The position numbers and the translations under genes are program-made. The notes beneath the pieces are model-generated. The model was given only the letters and a program-made list of their open reading frames with translations. It was not told where the DNA came from and ran no database searches. A stretch of DNA of 64,000 nt from DATFMP01 sp035266845 (GTDB lineage: Bacteria; SAR324; JACQKK01): NCBI GenBank assembly GCA_035266845.1, contig DATFMP010000040.1, forward strand, positions 1 to 64,000, written 5' to 3'. How positions within the stretch are numbered: the first letter of the stretch is position 1; every line of letters begins with the position of its first letter. Of this stretch, positions 8,968 to 18,001 are shown piece by piece.

Positions 8968-10038
8968 CTACGCGGCCTGGCTGGCCCCGCCGGCCACGCG
9001 CCGCAGGGCGGCCCCGATGAGGGTCTGCAGGAACTCCGGATAGCCACGCCCGCCCAGCTCAGCCATCAGTGCGAGCTTGCCGTCATACGCCCAGGCGGGA
9101 TTGGGATTGACCTCCATCAGCTTGATGGTGCCCGCGGCATCCGCACGGAAGTCTACCCGGGCGTAATCGCGCAGGCCAAGCCGGGCGAACAGGCGGCGGC
9201 TGTCGGCGGCCAGCCGCTCGCGCGTGGCCGGGCCCAGGCGGGCGCCGCGGTAGGCGATGCCCGACCAGTACGGCGAATCCGGCACGGCCTTGGACTCGTA
9301 GCAGCAGATGGGTGCCGAGCCGGCCGGCAGCGCGCTGAAGTCCGGCTCCAGGATTGGCAGCACCTCCAGCCCGTGCTCCGGGTTGCCGACCAGCCCCACG
9401 CTGTATTCGGGGCCGGGCAGGTATTCCTGCACCAGCACATCGCGGCCAGGCAGGGTCTCGCCCAGCCACGCCAAATAGGCCCGAGCCTCCGGCCGGGTGC
9501 GCACGATGGCCCGTTCGGTGATGCCCACGCTGCCGTCGCCATGGTTGGGCTTGATCAAGGCGGGTAGCAGCATGCGGCCCACGCGCCCCAGGGCGTCCTG
9601 CGCCGTCTCATAGTGGTGCTCGGTGGGCGTAGGGATGCCCATGCCGCGCGCCACCGCGGTCACGAGGCCTTTGTCGTAGCATGTGGCCATGGCCGCGGGT
9701 GGTGCGCCGGAGTACGGTATCTCCAGCAGTTCCAGCAGCGCGGCCACGTGTAACTCGCGCGTGGGTTGGTTGCGATACCCCGTGTCGCACAGGTTGAGCA
9801 CGAAGGCAGGGCGCTGCCTAGCCAACTCGGCCAGCAGCGTTTCGTGCTGGTCCAGCCAGCGCAGGTCATAGCGCCCCAGACCTTCCAGGGCTTTGCGCAG
9901 GCGGGCGATGCTGTCGAAGTCTTCCGGGGCGAAGCGCCCGGTGGGCTTGGTGGGGTCTGCCAGACTGGGGTCGCCCAGCAGCACGGTCACGGACGGGTGC
10001 GTGCCTGCGGTACGGCGGGACATAGCCACTGACGGCAT
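8968..10038 (-). CDS. D-alanine-D-alanine ligase-like ATP-grasp ligase
   Basis: A 356-residue ATP-grasp ligase. It shows a D-Ala-D-Ala-ligase-like N-terminal domain (LNLCDTG, ELLEIPYSGAPPAAMATCYDKG), the ATP-binding ALIKPNHGDGSVGI segment, VQEYLPGPEYSVGLVG and the magnesium-binding end KLMEVNPNPAW with the catalytic Glu and Asn. The start at 10038 has AAGGA ten bases upstream; an alternative ATG lies at 10023. It is not beside cell wall genes, and the family has many members that join other amino acids, so a role outside peptidoglycan is quite possible. It converges with the hydrolase 19 bases away. Confidence 0.85.
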   Translation of the reverse strand: MPSVAMSRRTAGTHPSVTVLLGDPSLADPTKPTGRFAPEDFDSIARLRKALEGLGRYDLRWLDQHETLLAELARQRPAFVLNLCDTGYRNQPTRELHVAALLELLEIPYSGAPPAAMATCYDKGLVTAVARGMGIPTPTEHHYETAQDALGRVGRMLLPALIKPNHGDGSVGITERAIVRTRPEARAYLAWLGETLPGRDVLVQEYLPGPEYSVGLVGNPEHGLEVLPILEPDFSALPAGSAPICCYESKAVPDSPYWSGIAYRGARLGPATRERLAADSRRLFARLGLRDYARVDFRADAAGTIKLMEVNPNPAWAYDGKLALMAELGGRGYPEFLQTLIGAALRRVAGGASQAA

Positions 10039-10337
10039 GGTGCAGATTCCTTGGCCGCGCCGGGGCCCTCGCTTGTCGGTTGGGCAGTGCAATGACGCAA
10101 GCCAGGTGCCGTGCGGCGCACACGGGCCGGGAGCGGCTTCCGTCAGCAATCGATTGTTCCCATTTTACGCCCGATCCGGGATTTGTGCGCGTGTGTTTCG
10201 GCGCATCGGCCTGCTCCGGGCGGGAGCCTGGTTGATGTGCGGTGGGCGCTCGCCCCCACCCCCGCGGCGGGTGTAGACAACACGGAGAATCGCACCGGCC
10301 CCCGCGCCGGCATCGTACCCGCATCCGCAGGAGAGCC

Positions 10338-11111
10338 ATGAGCTACCAATCCATCCGCGTCACGCGCGAAGGGCGCGTGGGCGTTATTACGTTGCACCGG
10401 CCCGAGGCCCGCAATGCCCTCAACACCCTGCTCATCGGCGAGTTGGCGGCTGCCGTGGAGGAACTGGAGCGCGACGAGGGCCTGGGCGCGCTGGTGCTGG
10501 CCGGGGGCGAGCGATATTTCGCGGCGGGGGCGGATATCCGCGAGATGGCCGCGATGGACTTCCGCGAGGTGTTCGAGCGCGAGTTCTCCGGCTGCTGCGA
10601 CCGCGTGGCGTCCTGCCGCCTGCCCATCGTGGCGGCCGTGGCGGGCTATGCCCTGGGCGGCGGCTGCGAACTGGTGGAGATGTGCGACGTGGTGGTGGCG
10701 GCGGACAACGCCATGTTCGGTCACCCGGAGATCACCCTGGGCAGCCTGCCCGGCGCGGGCAGCACGCAGCGCCTGGCACGCGCCATCGGCAAGCACAAGG
10801 CGCTCGACCTGTATCTCACCGCCCGCACGATGGGCGCGGATGAAGCCGAGCGGGCGGGGCTCGTGTCGCGCATCGTGCCGCCGGAGCGTGTGCTGCCCAC
10901 GGCCCTGGAGATCGCCCAGCGCATCGCCGGCTTCTCGCGGCCGGTGGCCATGCTGGTCAAGGAGGCCGTGAACCACGCTTTCTCCTCCCCGCTGGCCGAG
11001 GGCGTGCGCTTTGAGCGGCGGCTGTTCCACACCAGCTTCACCTTGGCGGACCGCACGGAGGGCATGCAGGCTTTCATCGAGAAGCGCGAGCCCCAATTCA
11101 AGCACCGCTGA
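10338..11111 (+). CDS. Enoyl-CoA hydratase/isomerase family protein
   Basis: A 257-residue crotonase-fold enzyme with GGAGAG before the ATG. The oxyanion-hole segments GERYFAAGADIREM and VAGYALGGGCELVEMCD are intact, and the two catalytic acidic positions appear in FGHPEITLGSLPGAGSTQRL, where the first Glu is present and the second position is Gly-rich. It is the first gene of a carboxylase/dehydrogenase cluster, so methylglutaconyl-CoA hydratase of leucine breakdown is a reasonable role. General beta-oxidation hydratase is the alternative. Confidence 0.88.
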   Translation: MSYQSIRVTREGRVGVITLHRPEARNALNTLLIGELAAAVEELERDEGLGALVLAGGERYFAAGADIREMAAMDFREVFEREFSGCCDRVASCRLPIVAAVAGYALGGGCELVEMCDVVVAADNAMFGHPEITLGSLPGAGSTQRLARAIGKHKALDLYLTARTMGADEAERAGLVSRIVPPERVLPTALEIAQRIAGFSRPVAMLVKEAVNHAFSSPLAEGVRFERRLFHTSFTLADRTEGMQAFIEKREPQFKHR

Positions 11112-11314
11112 GCCGCTGCGCGGGGCCTTTGCCATCACAGGTGTGCGGCTGTACCCGACAAGACGTAAGGGTGTCACCCGGAGCGCAAGCGAGGTGTCTG
11201 CTGTTGCAGCCCGAGAGCCCCCGTGCCCATGGCTCCAATCCCGCCCGTACCCATTCGGGGCCGGATTGGGTAGGATGCGCCGTTCCGAGCCATGCCCGCA
11301 GGGGGAGCCCGTCC

Positions 11315-12928
11315 ATGCCCGTCATCCAGTCCCGAATCGATCCGCAGTCCGAGGCATTCCGCGCCAATCGCGAGGCCATGCTGGCCCTGCTGGCGGACGC
11401 GCGGGCGCGGGAGCAGGAGCTGGAAGGCTTGGCGGAGCGGGCACGACCGCGCTTCGAGGCGCGGGGCCAGTTGCTGCCGCGGGAGCGGCTGGCGCACGTG
11501 CTGGATCGCGGGGCGCCCTTTCTGGAACTGATGGCGCTTTCGGGCTACCTGGACGAGGCGGGCCAGCCTTCGGAGACGCCCGGCGGCCCCATCGTGGGAA
11601 TTGGCTACGTATCCGGCGTGCGCTGCTTGCTCATTGCCAATAACAGTGCCGTGAAGGGCGGCACGACCGACGCAGCGGCGCAGAACAAGTACCAGCGCGC
11701 CCAGCAGATCGCACTGGAGAACCGCCTGCCGGTGGTGCTGCTGGTGGAGAGCGGCGGCGCCAACCTGCGGCACCAGGCGCGTATCTTCGTGCGCGGTGGT
11801 GGCGGCTTCCGCAACCAGGCACGCCTGTCCGCAGCGGGCATCCCGCAGATCGCGGTGGTGCACGGCTCCTCCACAGCGGGTGGGGCCTACCTGCCAGGAC
11901 TGTCGGACTACGTCATCGTCGTGCGCGGGCGCTCGCGAATCTTCCTGGCGGGTCCGCCGCTGCTGAAGGCAGCCACGGGCGAGATCGCCACGGACGAAGA
12001 ACTGGGCGGTGCGGAACTGCACGCCCAGGTGGCGGGTACGGCCGAGTACCTGGCCGAGGACGATGCCGACGCGTTGGTGATCGCCCGCGAGGTGGTGGCG
12101 CGCCTGGGCTGGAACGGGCACGCGCCGCCGGAGCCGCATCGGCCCTTCGCGCCCCCTCGCTACGAGCCGGACGAGCTGGCTGGGGCCGTGCCGCCGGACT
12201 ACCGCCGGCCCTACGACGTGCACGAGGTGATCGCGCGGCTGGTGGACGGCTCGGACTTCCTGGACTTCAAAGAGCGCTATGGCGCGGCCACCGTTTGCGG
12301 GCATGCGGCCATCGAGGGCCATGCCTGCGGGCTGATCGGCAACAACGGGCCCATCGATCCCGAGGGTGCGGTGAAAGCGGCGCAGTTCATCCAGCTCTGC
12401 TGCCAGACCGGTATGCCGCTGATCTACCTGCAGAATACGACCGGCTACATCGTGGGCCGGGAGGCGGAGGCGGGGGGCATCGTCAAGCACGGCTCCAAGA
12501 TGATCCAGGCCGTGGCCAATGCCACGGTGCCGCAACTGACGCTGATCATCGGCGGGAGCTTCGGCGCGGGCAACTACGGCATGTGCGGGCGCGCCTACGA
12601 TCCGCGCTTCCTGTTCGCCTGGCCGAATGCCCGTCTCAGCGTGATGGGCGGCGAGCAAGCCGCGCGCGTAATGCGCACCGTAACGGAGGACAAGCACCGC
12701 CGCGACGGCACGCCGGTGGACGAGGCGGCCCAGGCGGTGCTGGAGGCCGAGATCCTGCGGCGCTACGACCTGGAGTCCAGCGCCTTGTACTGCACCAGCC
12801 GCGCATGGGACGACGGCATCATCGATCCGCGGGACAGCCGCACCGTGTTGGCCTTCTGCCTTTCGATCTGCCGCGAGGCCGAGCAGCGGCGGCTGCGTCC
12901 CAGCACCTTCGGCGTGGCCCGCGGCTGA
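11315..12928 (+). CDS. Acyl-CoA carboxylase, carboxyltransferase (beta) subunit, methylcrotonyl-CoA type
   Basis: A 537-residue carboxyltransferase, the usual length of methylcrotonyl-CoA carboxylase beta. It has N-terminal and C-terminal crotonase-like halves. IFLAGPPLLKAATGEIATDE and LGGAELH match the acyl-CoA-binding region of MCC-type enzymes, and GNNGPIDPEGAVKAAQFIQL plus GSFGAGNYGMCGRAYDP form the carboxybiotin half. The ATG at 11315 follows GGGGGAG. With the biotin subunit at 14183 it should carboxylate a 3-methyl-branched enoyl-CoA. Geranyl-CoA carboxylase is the main alternative. A 200-base gap separates it from the hydratase. Confidence 0.88.
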   Translation: MPVIQSRIDPQSEAFRANREAMLALLADARAREQELEGLAERARPRFEARGQLLPRERLAHVLDRGAPFLELMALSGYLDEAGQPSETPGGPIVGIGYVSGVRCLLIANNSAVKGGTTDAAAQNKYQRAQQIALENRLPVVLLVESGGANLRHQARIFVRGGGGFRNQARLSAAGIPQIAVVHGSSTAGGAYLPGLSDYVIVVRGRSRIFLAGPPLLKAATGEIATDEELGGAELHAQVAGTAEYLAEDDADALVIAREVVARLGWNGHAPPEPHRPFAPPRYEPDELAGAVPPDYRRPYDVHEVIARLVDGSDFLDFKERYGAATVCGHAAIEGHACGLIGNNGPIDPEGAVKAAQFIQLCCQTGMPLIYLQNTTGYIVGREAEAGGIVKHGSKMIQAVANATVPQLTLIIGGSFGAGNYGMCGRAYDPRFLFAWPNARLSVMGGEQAARVMRTVTEDKHRRDGTPVDEAAQAVLEAEILRRYDLESSALYCTSRAWDDGIIDPRDSRTVLAFCLSICREAEQRRLRPSTFGVARG

Positions 12929-12963
12929 GCGCCGCCGATCGCCGGTTCAGCGAGGGAGCGACC

Positions 12964-14175
12964 ATGCTATTCACCGAGCAGCACGAGCACCTGCGAGCCA
13001 CCGTTCGCGCCTTTGTGGAGCGCGAGATCAATCCTCACGCCGACGAATGGGAGGAGGCCGAGCTGTTCCCCGCCCACGAGCTGTTCCGCAAGATGGGCGA
13101 GCTGGGCCTGCTGGGCATCACCAAGCCGCCCGAGTACGGAGGCATGGGCCTGGACTACTCCTACAGCGTGGTCTTTGCCGAGGAACTGGGCCGCTCGCAG
13201 TGCCGGGGGGTGGTCACCGGCGTGGGCGTGCAGACGGACATGTGCACCCCGGCCCTGGCCCGCTACGGCAGCGATGAGTTGCGCCGCGAGTTCCTGGTTC
13301 CGTCCATTGCCGGCGACTACGTAGGCTGCCTGGGCGTGAGCGAGGTGGGCGCGGGCTCGGACGTGGCCAGCATCGCCACCGTGGCGCGCAAGGACGGCGA
13401 CGACTACGTCATCAATGGCGGCAAGATGTGGACGACCAACGGTACCCAGGCAGACTGGATGTGCCTGCTGGCGAATACCAGCGAGGGGGCCGTCCACACC
13501 AACAAGTCGCTCATCGTGGTGCCCATGAAGAGCCACGGGCTCACCGTGGCCCGCAAGCTGAAGAAGTTGGGCGGCTGGTCCTCGGACACTGCGCAGATCT
13601 TTTTGGAGGACGTGCGGGTTCCGCAGCGCTACCGCATCGGGGAAGAGGGACAGGGCTTCATCTACCAGATGCAGCAGTTCCAGGAGGAGCGCCTGTTCGC
13701 CGCGGCGGGCTCGCTGGGGGCCATGCAGGACATCATCGAGGGAACGGTGGGCTACACGCGCCAGCGCCAAGCCTTCGGCCAGTCCATCCTGGACAACCAG
13801 TACGTACACTTTACCCTGGCCGAGCTGATGACCGAGGTGGAGTTGCTGCGCTCGCTCACCTATCGGGCTACCGAGGGCTACATCCACGGGCAGGACGTAA
13901 CCTACCTGGCCTCCATGGCCAAGCTCAAGGCCGGGCGGTTGGCGCGACAGGTGGCGGACCGCTGCCTACAGTTCTGGGGTGGTATGGGCTACATGTGGGA
14001 ATCACCCGTGTCCCGCTACTTCCGCGACAGCCGGCTGCTGTCCGTCGGCGGGGGCGCGGACGAGATCATGCTCACCATCATCGCCAAGCACATGGGCACG
14101 CTGCCCAGGCGGCCGCAGGCGCAGGCCAAGGCCCAGGCGCAGCCGGTGGCGCCCACCCCGCCGAAGCCTCGCTGA
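12964..14175 (+). CDS. Acyl-CoA dehydrogenase, isovaleryl-CoA dehydrogenase-like
   Basis: A 403-residue FAD flavoprotein of the acyl-CoA dehydrogenase family with GVSEVGAGSDVASI and MWTTNG for FAD and substrate contacts, RQRQAFGQ, and a short Ala/Pro/Gln tail. The usual catalytic Glu of the EGT motif is replaced by Gly (VGGGADEIM, residues 361-369). An alternative Glu242 is present in FQEERLFAAAGSLG, as in isovaleryl-CoA dehydrogenase. Its place between the two carboxylase subunits supports oxidation of isovaleryl-CoA or a similar branched acyl-CoA. GGGAGCG lies just before the ATG. Electrons would go to ETF. Confidence 0.88.
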   Translation: MLFTEQHEHLRATVRAFVEREINPHADEWEEAELFPAHELFRKMGELGLLGITKPPEYGGMGLDYSYSVVFAEELGRSQCRGVVTGVGVQTDMCTPALARYGSDELRREFLVPSIAGDYVGCLGVSEVGAGSDVASIATVARKDGDDYVINGGKMWTTNGTQADWMCLLANTSEGAVHTNKSLIVVPMKSHGLTVARKLKKLGGWSSDTAQIFLEDVRVPQRYRIGEEGQGFIYQMQQFQEERLFAAAGSLGAMQDIIEGTVGYTRQRQAFGQSILDNQYVHFTLAELMTEVELLRSLTYRATEGYIHGQDVTYLASMAKLKAGRLARQVADRCLQFWGGMGYMWESPVSRYFRDSRLLSVGGGADEIMLTIIAKHMGTLPRRPQAQAKAQAQPVAPTPPKPR

Positions 14176-14182
14176 GCGCCCC

Positions 14183-16177
14183 ATGGCCGCCTTCCGCACG
14201 CTGCTGATCGCCAACCGCGGCGAGATCGCCGTGCGCATCGCACGCACGGCGCGGGCGCTGGGCTACCGCACCGTGGCCGTGTACAGCGATGCGGACGCGG
14301 ATGCCCTGCACGTGCGCGTTGCGGACGAGGCCGTGCGCATCGGTCCGGCATCTGTGGGCGAATCGTACCTGGATGCAGGGCGCGTGCTGGCGGCCGCCCG
14401 CCGTGCACGGGCCGATGCCGTGCACCCCGGCTACGGTTTCCTCTCGGAGAATGCCAATTTTGCAGCGGCCTGTGTGGCGGCGGGGCTGGTGTTCGTGGGA
14501 CCGCCGGCGGAGGCCATCCGCCTGATGGGCGACAAGCGGCAGGCCCGCGCGCGGATGGAAGCCGCAGGCGTGCCGGTGGTGCCCGGCTACCACGGTGAGC
14601 CGCAGGATGACGCCCACCTCGCCGCGGAGGCGGAGCGCATCGGCTATTCCGTGATGGTCAAGGCCGCGGCGGGCGGAGGCGGACGCGGCATGCGGCGTGT
14701 GAGCGAGCCCGCGGCGATGGCGGCCGCATTGCAGACAGCCCGGGCGGAGGCGGAGACCGCCTTCGGCAATGGCGCGCTGCTGCTGGAGCGGGCACTGGAC
14801 GGAGCGCGGCACGTGGAGGTGCAAGTGTTCGCGGATGCCCACGGCGCCGTGCTGCACCTGGGCGAGCGGGACTGCTCCCTGCAGCGGCGGCACCAAAAGG
14901 TGGTCGAGGAATCGCCCAGCCCGGCGCTGGATGCCGCGTTGCGGGAGCGCATGGGAGCGGCTGCGGTGCAGGCGGCTCGCGAGATCGGCTACGTGGGGGC
15001 GGGTACAGTGGAGTTCCTGCTGGCCCCGGATGGGACCTTTCACTTCCTGGAGATGAACACGCGCCTGCAGGTGGAGCACCCGGTGACCGAGGCGCTCAGC
15101 GGGCTGGATCTGGTGGCCTGGCAGCTCCGGGTGGCGGCCGGGGAGCCACTGCCCCTTCGTCAGGAGCAGATCACGCTGCGCGGGCACGCCATCGAGGCGC
15201 GCCTGTATGCGGAGGACGCCTATGCGGGCTTCCTGCCCCGGACCGGTCGCGTGCTGGCCTGGCGCCCACCTCAGCGCGATGGCGTGCGCGTGGATCACGG
15301 GCTGGCGGTGGGCACGGCCGTGGGCACGCAGTACGACGCGCTGCTGGCCAAGGTGATCGCCTGGGGGGCGCACCGGGAGGAGGCCCGGCGCAGGCTGCTG
15401 GCCGCGCTGGAGGAGACCGAGCTGCTGGGAGTGGAGACCAACCGTCCGCTCCTGATGCAGCTCCTGGAGGACAAGCGCTTCGTGGCAGGAGCGGCCACCA
15501 CAAGAACGCTGGACGAACTGATGGCTGGCGGAGCCCTGCTCCGCCCGGCGCTGCCGGCGCATCTCTGGGTGTTGGCGGCCGTGCTGCTGTACCTGCCCGA
15601 AGGCGGCGTGGAGCATCCGGCGGCGCGCTGGGCGCTCGCCTCCCTGCCGGCGCCGCTGCGCATTGGCTGTGGGGATACGGATCGTGCGGCTCGCGTCACT
15701 GCCCTTGCGCAAGGCCGCTTCCGCGTGATGTGGGACGAACGAGAGTCGGCCGAATCCGCTGAAGTGACGCTGCTGGAGCGCGCGCAGGACGGGGCCGCTC
15801 TCCGCGTGCGATTCGTCTGCGATGCCGTACAGCGCGAGGCCGTGGCGGCGTGGGATGACAGTCGGCTGTGGCTGGCTTGCGGGGCGCACAGTGCCGCGTT
15901 TCAGGAGCTACAGCGTCATGCCGGAAGTGTGGTCGCAGCAAGCAACGGTCTTGTGACGGCGCCAATGGGGGGCCGCGTGCTGGCCGTGCAAGCGAGAGAG
16001 GGGGAATGCGTGCGACGCGGGACGTGCCTGATAATACTCGAGGCGATGAAGCTGCAGCACGAACTCGCCGCGGCCTGCGATGGCGTCGTGCGCCGCGTGG
16101 CCGTGCACGAGGGCGATCAGGTCACACAGGGCCAAGTGCTGCTGGAAGTGGAGCCCTCCACTGAAGCACCCTCCTAG
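14183..16177 (+). CDS. Acyl-CoA carboxylase, biotin carboxylase/biotin carrier (alpha) subunit
   Basis: A 664-residue alpha subunit starting eight bases after the dehydrogenase stop. Domains in order: biotin carboxylase N-terminal (IANRGEIAVRI), ATP-grasp (AAAGGGGRGM, ERDCSLQRRHQKVVEE, LEMNTRLQVEHPVTE), a variable BT-type linker, and a C-terminal biotinyl domain. The biotin lysine is Lys623 in LEAMKLQ; the usual Met after the Lys is Leu here. It carboxylates biotin with bicarbonate and ATP and hands it to the carboxyltransferase at 11315. Four genes from 10338 look like one transcription unit. Confidence 0.92.
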   Translation: MAAFRTLLIANRGEIAVRIARTARALGYRTVAVYSDADADALHVRVADEAVRIGPASVGESYLDAGRVLAAARRARADAVHPGYGFLSENANFAAACVAAGLVFVGPPAEAIRLMGDKRQARARMEAAGVPVVPGYHGEPQDDAHLAAEAERIGYSVMVKAAAGGGGRGMRRVSEPAAMAAALQTARAEAETAFGNGALLLERALDGARHVEVQVFADAHGAVLHLGERDCSLQRRHQKVVEESPSPALDAALRERMGAAAVQAAREIGYVGAGTVEFLLAPDGTFHFLEMNTRLQVEHPVTEALSGLDLVAWQLRVAAGEPLPLRQEQITLRGHAIEARLYAEDAYAGFLPRTGRVLAWRPPQRDGVRVDHGLAVGTAVGTQYDALLAKVIAWGAHREEARRRLLAALEETELLGVETNRPLLMQLLEDKRFVAGAATTRTLDELMAGGALLRPALPAHLWVLAAVLLYLPEGGVEHPAARWALASLPAPLRIGCGDTDRAARVTALAQGRFRVMWDERESAESAEVTLLERAQDGAALRVRFVCDAVQREAVAAWDDSRLWLACGAHSAAFQELQRHAGSVVAASNGLVTAPMGGRVLAVQAREGECVRRGTCLIILEAMKLQHELAAACDGVVRRVAVHEGDQVTQGQVLLEVEPSTEAPS

Positions 16178-16598
16178 TTCCCGCGCTACACGAGAGTACC
16201 GCCACGAGCCCGGCAGGGGCGCCATCCGGGACCGCCTTTTGCCCCCCGGTGTCGTAATCTAAGCGTGGAACCCTCAGTGTCCCAACCGATGCATCGCCGC
16301 GAAAGATGAGCGATCGGCGCACTTCTATGGGCGAGCCAAGAACTTTTGAAATGTAGAGCGGAACAGAACCTCATTCTCGAGTTGCGATGGAATGTTCAAA
16401 GCATTGAATCGATTTGGGTTATGTAAGCAAGTAAACGACTTGCGATTTGCGCGAAAACCGCTCAAGGTGTCCCGGCATTTCCACGCCGGAACAATACATT
16501 CCGAAGCCGGCGTTGAAATAGGTATGGCGTAGGGATGCGCACGGATTCCGACGGAACGGATCTCCTTTGGTTTGTCGATCCTACTGATAGGGGACACC
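16178..16598. promoter_or_regulatory. Long A+T-richer leader before the cqsA-like gene, with repeated TTCCG/CGGAA elements
   Basis: This 420-base gap is clearly less GC-rich than its surroundings and holds no convincing gene. TTCCG or CGGAA occurs at 16359-16363, 16487-16491, 16499-16503, 16546-16550 and 16552-16556, the last two forming a TTCCG-A-CGGAA near-palindrome. A CCGGC/GCCGG inverted repeat spans 16472-16489. No strong -35/-10 pair could be chosen. The length and repeats suggest regulated expression of the synthase; the regulator is unknown. Confidence 0.4.
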
Positions 16599-17918
16599 AT
16601 GCTTTCCAAGCGCATTTCGGACACGAGCGAATCCCTGCAAGGCCTGCACGCTGAGCACGCCAATGCTACTCAGGCAATGACGTGTGACCGGCCTGAATCT
16701 ACAGCCCTGCCCGAACCCTCGTTCCTTAGGGAGCGTGCCGATGCCTACTACGCGCGGATCGCGCCGTGGAATGGCAACCACATCCTGAAGGGGCGGGTGC
16801 CGGATGCCAATGCGCTGATCCTCTCTTCCAACGACTACCTGGCACTGGCGAACCACCCAGCCATCGTGCAGGCGCAGGTGGACGCACTCCAGACCATCGG
16901 CCGCGGCGGTCTGCGCTCGGACGTGTTTCGCACCGATGGGGACACGTTGCGGCGATTCGAGCTGGAACTGGCCGATCTGCTGGGCGCGGAAGACGTGGTG
17001 ACCTGTCAGTCGGGCTGGAACGCGAACGTGGGGTTGATCCAATCCATCGCCGGCCCGGGGACGCCGGTGTACGTGGACATGTTCGCGCACACATCCCTGT
17101 GGGAGGGCGTCACCAGTGCGGGCGCCCAGCCGCGGCCCTTCAAGCACAACGATCCGGAGTCGCTGGATCGGCTGGTGGCGCGGCACGGGCCTGGCGTGGT
17201 GGCCGTGGATGCGGTGTACAGCACCAGCGGCAGCATCTGTCCGTTGGAGGCGATCGTGGCCGTGGCCGAGCGGCACGGCTGCCTGCTGGTGGTGGACGAG
17301 TCGCACTCGCTGGGGGTTTTCGGCGAGCAGGGCGAAGGCCTGACGGGAGCCCTCGGGCTCTCCGGGCGGGTGCACTTCCGCACGTCGAGCCTCTCCAAGG
17401 CCTTTGCGGCGCGCGGCGGCATTGTGGCCGGTAGCCGGCGCCACATCGAATACTTCCGTTACGAGTCGCGCCCGGCCATCTTCAGCTCGGGCATCACCCT
17501 GCCGGAGGCGGCGGCCTTCCATGCCACGCTGGAGGTGGTGCGGGCGGACAACTGGCGGCGCGAGCGTGTGCTGGCCGGCGCGGACTACCTGCGTTCGCGA
17601 CTGGATGACCTGGGCTACAACGTGGATGACAGCCAGTGCCAGATCATCTCGCTGGTGTCCGGGCCAGATGAATCGACGATCGTGCTGCGCGACGCACTGG
17701 AGTCCCACGGTATCTTCGGTGCGGCCTTCTGTGCCCCGGCAACGGCCCGCAACCGCTCCCTGATCCGCTTCTCCGTGACGGCGGACTTCACGTGGGAGCA
17801 TCTGGACCGAGTGGCGGGCGTGTGTGGCCACATCCGGCACGAGGTGGGCATGGCTGAGTGGGTCTCCACCAAGCGCAAGCGTGGCGGACAGGCGTCATTG
17901 CTTGAGCGCACGGCGTAG
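16599..17918 (+). CDS. cqsA: CqsA/LqsA-type alpha-hydroxyketone autoinducer synthase (PLP alpha-oxoamine synthase)
   Basis: A 439-residue PLP enzyme of the alpha-oxoamine synthase family. Several stretches match CqsA of Vibrio (as I remember it) much better than KBL, BioF or SPT: SNDYLALANHP (77-87), QSGWNANVGLIQSI (137-150), the FAHTSLWEG block (162-170), RHGPGVVAVDAVYST (195-209), VDESHSLG (232-239), PAIFSS (292-297) and ESHGIFGAAFCAPATARNR (368-386). The PLP lysine is Lys267 in SSLSKAF. CqsA joins an acyl-CoA to S-adenosylmethionine or aminobutyrate to make CAI-1 precursors. A ~45-residue N-terminal extension is unusual. The ATG has GGGGA four bases upstream. It converges with a cyclase that carries a CqsS-like sensor. 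Confidence 0.88.
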   Translation: MLSKRISDTSESLQGLHAEHANATQAMTCDRPESTALPEPSFLRERADAYYARIAPWNGNHILKGRVPDANALILSSNDYLALANHPAIVQAQVDALQTIGRGGLRSDVFRTDGDTLRRFELELADLLGAEDVVTCQSGWNANVGLIQSIAGPGTPVYVDMFAHTSLWEGVTSAGAQPRPFKHNDPESLDRLVARHGPGVVAVDAVYSTSGSICPLEAIVAVAERHGCLLVVDESHSLGVFGEQGEGLTGALGLSGRVHFRTSSLSKAFAARGGIVAGSRRHIEYFRYESRPAIFSSGITLPEAAAFHATLEVVRADNWRRERVLAGADYLRSRLDDLGYNVDDSQCQIISLVSGPDESTIVLRDALESHGIFGAAFCAPATARNRSLIRFSVTADFTWEHLDRVAGVCGHIRHEVGMAEWVSTKRKRGGQASLLERTA

Positions 17919-17934
17919 GCTCCGGCCTGACCGT

Positions 17935-17967
17935 GGGGAAGGCAGGGGCTTGGCCCCTGCCTTCCCC
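17935..17967. terminator. Perfect 15-bp hairpin between convergent cqsA-like and cyclase genes
   Basis: Arms at 17935-17949 and 17953-17967 are exactly complementary with a TTG loop. There is no long T-run on either side, but the position between two convergent stop codons suggests a bidirectional terminator or RNA 3'-end stabiliser. Confidence 0.75.
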
Positions 17968-18001
17968 ATACGGGCGTCCCCTCCACTGGCGCGGGTACGG
18001 G

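Noticed and set aside
11174..12697. 507-codon minus-strand frame in the carboxyltransferase gene
   Set aside because: Shadow of a clearly coding plus-strand frame.
16599..17918. 8-amino-7-oxononanoate synthase or 2-amino-3-ketobutyrate ligase
   Set aside because: Several diagnostic stretches match CqsA instead, and there are no biotin or threonine pathway genes nearby.
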